In this document: in pieces, positions 61,226-64,000 of the stretch
How the letters are laid out: each line of letters begins with the position of its first letter
Position numbering within the stretch: the first letter of the stretch is position 1
From: Chlamydiia bacterium
GTDB lineage: Bacteria; Chlamydiota; Chlamydiia; Chlamydiales; 2-12-FULL-49-11
DNA length: 64,000 bases
Direction of reading: 5' to 3'
Assembly (NCBI GenBank): GCA_022601435.1
Contig: JAJACQ010000030.1
Coordinates: 1-64,000, forward strand
Position numbers and translations under genes: made by a program
The notes under the pieces: generated by a model
Seen by the model: only the letters and a program-made list of their open reading frames with translations
Told to the model about the DNA's origin: nothing
Databases searched by the model: none

Positions 61226-62436
61226 TCAGTGATTTGATCGAAGAATTGCCCTTCGCTATATCCATTGTGATATTCACCAAAGATACGTACATTTCGTCCG
61301 GCACGTTCTAATTTTGACCACTCATATCCTAATTGGATTGTAAGAGAAGGTCTATAATTATGAAGCTGCCAGTTTTGAACATCAATTGCGAGGAAAGGGT
61401 ATCCATAGAGCCTTGGGTGCTTATACTTTGTAACAAGCGGTCTAAATTCAAATCCATATTCAAAATAAAAGTATTTCATTGGAAAGCTTGCATCTGAATT
61501 AATTATCACACCAGGACCTAAATAAAACCTCATTGAATCTTGAAATTGAATTGATCCAAAGAAGTCTATTGCTTCAAAACTTGGGTTTCTTCGTAGTACT
61601 TCTGGATGGTGTACCATAAACTCATCACCTAAGTGAGATGAAATATGATAGATCCTTAATCTAAAAGAGTAATTATCTCTTGAGTAGGAGACGGGGATAG
61701 ATAAGATGTAATCTGTGGTAACAAGCTCTGCCCACTCATCATTAATGTTGACATCTGGATCCATATTAAAGTTTGCCCACATACAAGCTCCAATATCGAT
61801 CTGCACATCCCCACCCCATACATCAAAAAATCGGTAGATAGGAAATATATCACCTAAAGAGATTGCAATTTCATAATTTGCTAAAATCTCATCTCCCCAG
61901 CGATAAGCAATAGAATAAACAGGATCCCTTGGATTCGCTATTAAAGGCTCGAATAAAACAGTTGATTCAGGAAACCATACACCTGTTAAATGAAAATCAT
62001 ATCTTAGAGCCCGAACCTTTGCCGCAGCTTTTCTATCAAGCTTTCGCTCTTGTACATCCGTAATTCCCGGTATATCCTTCACAAAGGCGATGATACTGTT
62101 TTTAATTCTTTGATCGGAAGGAAGGTTGTATAGATAAACAACACGGTCTTCATCTACAGCCACTACTACATAAGTTTCATAGTAATTGGCATCAATGAGA
62201 GCCTGAATATAGCCTTCTAAATAACAAATTGTTTCTTCCTCTAAAATACTTGTAGGAATATGATCTTTTTTTGTGAGCTTTAGATGATTGCTATGCTGAT
62301 TTTTTTTACCACTTAAAGCAAAAGCCTCTTCTAAATCAATTGCTTGCATGATGTCATCATTCACTTCTCCAGCATTAAGATTACCGAATGTAAACAAATA
62401 AGCTATAAAGGAAGATAGATAAATCGATTTATGCAT
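61192..62436 (-). CDS. DUF1207 outer-membrane protein with N-terminal BON-like domain
   Basis: The product is 414 residues from ATG 62436 (a TTG at 62445 also in frame). Signal peptide 1-22. Residues about 68-130 resemble a BON domain ('LEGYIQALIDANYYETYVVVAVDEDRVVYLYNLPSDQRIKNSIIAFVKDIPGITDVQ'-like order of strands and helices). The rest matches DUF1207: 'FPESTVLFEPLIANPRDPVYSIAYRWGD' and 'AISLGDIFPIYRFF', with barrel strands and a C-terminal 'AIRAAWGF' ending in Phe. DUF1207 proteins occur in planctomycetes and chlamydiae. Function unknown; a membrane pore or anchor is inferred. Confidence 0.8.
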   Translation of the reverse strand: MHKSIYLSSFIAYLFTFGNLNAGEVNDDIMQAIDLEEAFALSGKKNQHSNHLKLTKKDHIPTSILEEETICYLEGYIQALIDANYYETYVVVAVDEDRVVYLYNLPSDQRIKNSIIAFVKDIPGITDVQERKLDRKAAAKVRALRYDFHLTGVWFPESTVLFEPLIANPRDPVYSIAYRWGDEILANYEIAISLGDIFPIYRFFDVWGGDVQIDIGACMWANFNMDPDVNINDEWAELVTTDYILSIPVSYSRDNYSFRLRIYHISSHLGDEFMVHHPEVLRRNPSFEAIDFFGSIQFQDSMRFYLGPGVIINSDASFPMKYFYFEYGFEFRPLVTKYKHPRLYGYPFLAIDVQNWQLHNYRPSLTIQLGYEWSKLERAGRNVRIFGEYHNGYSEGQFFDQITDYLAIRAAWGF

Positions 62437-62513
62437 AGATTTCAATCGAACTTTTTTAGTACTAACCTTTCCTATATAAATTTGCTAAATTCAATGCAAC
62501 GATTATTTTAAGA

Positions 62514-63218
62514 TTAGTTTTTTAAAAGTTCTTTTCTTACAAAAGCTGCATCTCCATGGTTTTTATTGTCTCTATAAATACAAACAAAACCTTGACTTTC
62601 AAGCCATTCACAATAAGGCTTAAAGCAAACAGTATTTTTATAAAATGGGTAATCAGAAAATTCAGTTTTTATAGCCTTAACCGTTCTTAATATTTTTGGA
62701 GCTGAAGATAAAATATTATATTCAAAACCTTGAGTATCTAGCCAGATAAAATCGACATGGTCGACTTTGTTTTTTTCCACCCAGGTATCTAGTTTTACAA
62801 CGGGTACTTTAACAGTTTCTTTAAACACTATCACGCTCCACCCCCATTTATCAGGATTAGGTGGATTAAATGAACTTTGAGCATCAAATGGATTTTTATC
62901 TCTTGGATTAGCAGAAGAACTTAAGTGAAAATCGGCATAGCCATCACTATCTCCTAAACCTAATTGATATGTGTGAATATTGGGATATTCTGAGGTGTTT
63001 TTTTCTAGAAGTTTGTACACCTTTGGATTACATTCAAAAGAATGAATGACAGCATCTGGCCATTGTTCAATCATTTTACAAGAGCTACTACCATCGTGTC
63101 CACCCGCTTCAATAATAATAGGATTGGTTGGTAAGTATTGTATAACAGCTTCAAAAGCAGGGTCATTGCAATATACGTAACTTAAATAAATGGAAGATAG
63201 AAACAAAAAAAATCGCAT
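62514..63218 (-). CDS. Exported FkbM-family methyltransferase, second copy
   Basis: A 234-residue protein with a signal peptide (1-17). The fold is 'NPIIIEAGGHDGSSSCKMIEQWPDAVIHSFECNP' (SAM motif), 'LGLGDSDGYADFHL', 'VPVVKLDTWVEKNKVDHVDFIWLDTQGFEYNIL' and 'VKAIKTEFSDYPFY'. Motifs are intact. Unlike the copy at 39220 it has no glycosyltransferase neighbours. Methyl donor SAM is cytosolic, so export again raises the question of where the protein works. Distance to the next gene (68 bases) suggests a separate transcript. Confidence 0.85.
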   Translation of the reverse strand: MRFFLFLSSIYLSYVYCNDPAFEAVIQYLPTNPIIIEAGGHDGSSSCKMIEQWPDAVIHSFECNPKVYKLLEKNTSEYPNIHTYQLGLGDSDGYADFHLSSSANPRDKNPFDAQSSFNPPNPDKWGWSVIVFKETVKVPVVKLDTWVEKNKVDHVDFIWLDTQGFEYNILSSAPKILRTVKAIKTEFSDYPFYKNTVCFKPYCEWLESQGFVCIYRDNKNHGDAAFVRKELLKN

Positions 63219-63331
63219 AGTAATATAGTCTCTTTATATGAAAAGTAAAAAAAATTTAACACACCTTTAAAATATTAGTCTATAGAAAAATAAAAAAGAA
63301 TTAAACCGAGAAAGATTGTGGTTTTATTAAT

Positions 63332-64000
63332 TTAACTTTTAAGAGGTATATAGATTAGTGTTTCTAACTTATCAGGACTAGAATCAACAAGCTCCATATT
63401 TAGATATTCAAGGAAGATAGGCCGATCAGCTATTTGCTTTTTATTTTGAAAATACCAATCTTTGAAAATCATATCAAAGGTATCTGAAAGAGATTCATAA
63501 GAACCTAAATGCTTAAATGTAGCAAATCGTCCATGCTTTAAATGCATGCGAGCAACATTGTCTTCTTCTATAGTTTATTTAGGAGCTATAAGACAGGCAT
63601 CAAAACGAAGGTTTTCTTCAGCAGTAATTTGTGGATTGTCTTGAGCGATTCCAAATTTACGTGCTTTTATAAGTTTAGGGTGCTTCTTTGCAAATTTTAA
63701 AAGCTCAATGAAAGCCTCTTTTGGTGCATTTTGATACGATCCTGTTTTTCTAACAAATAAAAGATCCATACCTTCTAAATTTACGATTGTGGGTTTTAAA
63801 CTCATTTTATTCTCCTGGGTGTTTATTAATTCTTCATTTTCATATTGGTTGGTTTCTCTATATTGCTTTGGGGATTTCACAATGACTTTTTTAAAAGCAG
63901 AAGAAAAGCTTGAGGGGTCTCATAACCTGAATCCATCGCTATTTCTGTAATAGAATCTTTATCATACTTAATTTTTCCTGCAGATTTTTCCATCCTTAAC
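63332..64000 (-). pseudogene. AraC/GyrI-like regulator, broken by frameshift and nonsense codon
   Basis: Reading leftward from the window edge, 'KYDKDSITEIAMDSGYETPQAF' is an AraC helix-turn-helix. One base is missing in a T-run near 63893, after which the correct frame resumes as 'SAFKKVIVKSPKQYRE'. The effector-binding (GyrI-like) domain follows ('IVNLEGMDLLFVRKTGSYQNAPKEAFIELLKFAKKH', 'DACLIAPK') but is interrupted by an in-frame TAA at 63575-63577. It then continues in the same frame ('HGRFATFKHLGSYESLSDTFDMIFKDWYF', 'LIYIPLKS') to 63332. Two lesions make it a pseudogene. The 5' end lies beyond the window. Confidence 0.85.

Overview
The window is AT-rich, densely coded bacterial DNA, and several markers point to a Chlamydiota member of the environmental, amoeba- or arthropod-associated kind rather than Chlamydia itself. 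These markers are a eukaryote-like isoleucyl-tRNA synthetase next to a 641-residue type I signal peptidase with a very large insertion, a TyrP-type aromatic amino acid permease, a MOMP-like outer membrane protein and an autotransporter. The assignment rests on protein and gene-order recognition only. No rRNA, tRNA, CRISPR array or intact insertion sequence was seen.

Layout. 1-5100: a chimeric pseudogene, then a GntR regulator and MATE pump with a readable promoter and operators, then two exported hydrolases. 5100-9300: a scrambled segment with an inverted-repeat-bounded GNAT gene, a 5'-truncated methyltransferase, a small signal-peptide Rhs toxin with its overlapping immunity gene, and duplicated 3' scraps of the immunity and methyltransferase genes. 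9300-22800: a MOMP-like porin, SET-like and AlkB-like proteins, a 1224-residue unknown protein, an exported HAD hydrolase, a 1226-residue autotransporter, Dps, and a metal-site-less AstE-like protein paired with an MFS transporter. 22900-36600: oxidoreductases, an exported peptide deformylase, an ABC-F ATPase, exported phosphatase and nucleoside phosphorylase, and a phnA relic. 36600-44700: a surface-glycan-like set (duplicated fucosyltransferase-like protein, GT10 fucosyltransferase, FkbM methyltransferase), recombination scars, a catB relic, and a four-gene array of exported sulfotransferase-like proteins. 44600-57000: the conserved backbone (tag, ileS, lepB, tyrP) with two apparently inactive enzyme relatives. 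57000-64000: two cytochrome P450 paralogues around a hydrolase-like gene, a DUF1207 barrel, another exported FkbM methyltransferase and a broken AraC-type regulator.

Three themes stand out. First, about 20 enzymes that are usually cytosolic carry N-terminal signal peptides (deformylase, nucleoside phosphorylase, histidine phosphatase, GNAT, 2OG oxygenase, sulfotransferase-like and glycosyltransferase-like proteins), which suggests a large exported enzyme set possibly acting in the host-derived compartment. Second, several proteins keep a recognisable fold but have lost catalytic residues (AstE-like, peroxiredoxin-like, nicotinate phosphoribosyltransferase-like, and the second half of the fucosyltransferase-like protein). 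Third, recent recombination has left chimeras, truncated duplicates and frameshifts (class V aminotransferase/sulfotransferase fusion, immunity and methyltransferase fragments, phnA, catB, AraC, and a 66-bp promoter duplication). The best candidate for an undescribed system is the tandem exported sulfotransferase-like array at 41230-44622, a truncated relative of which lies at the left edge of the window.
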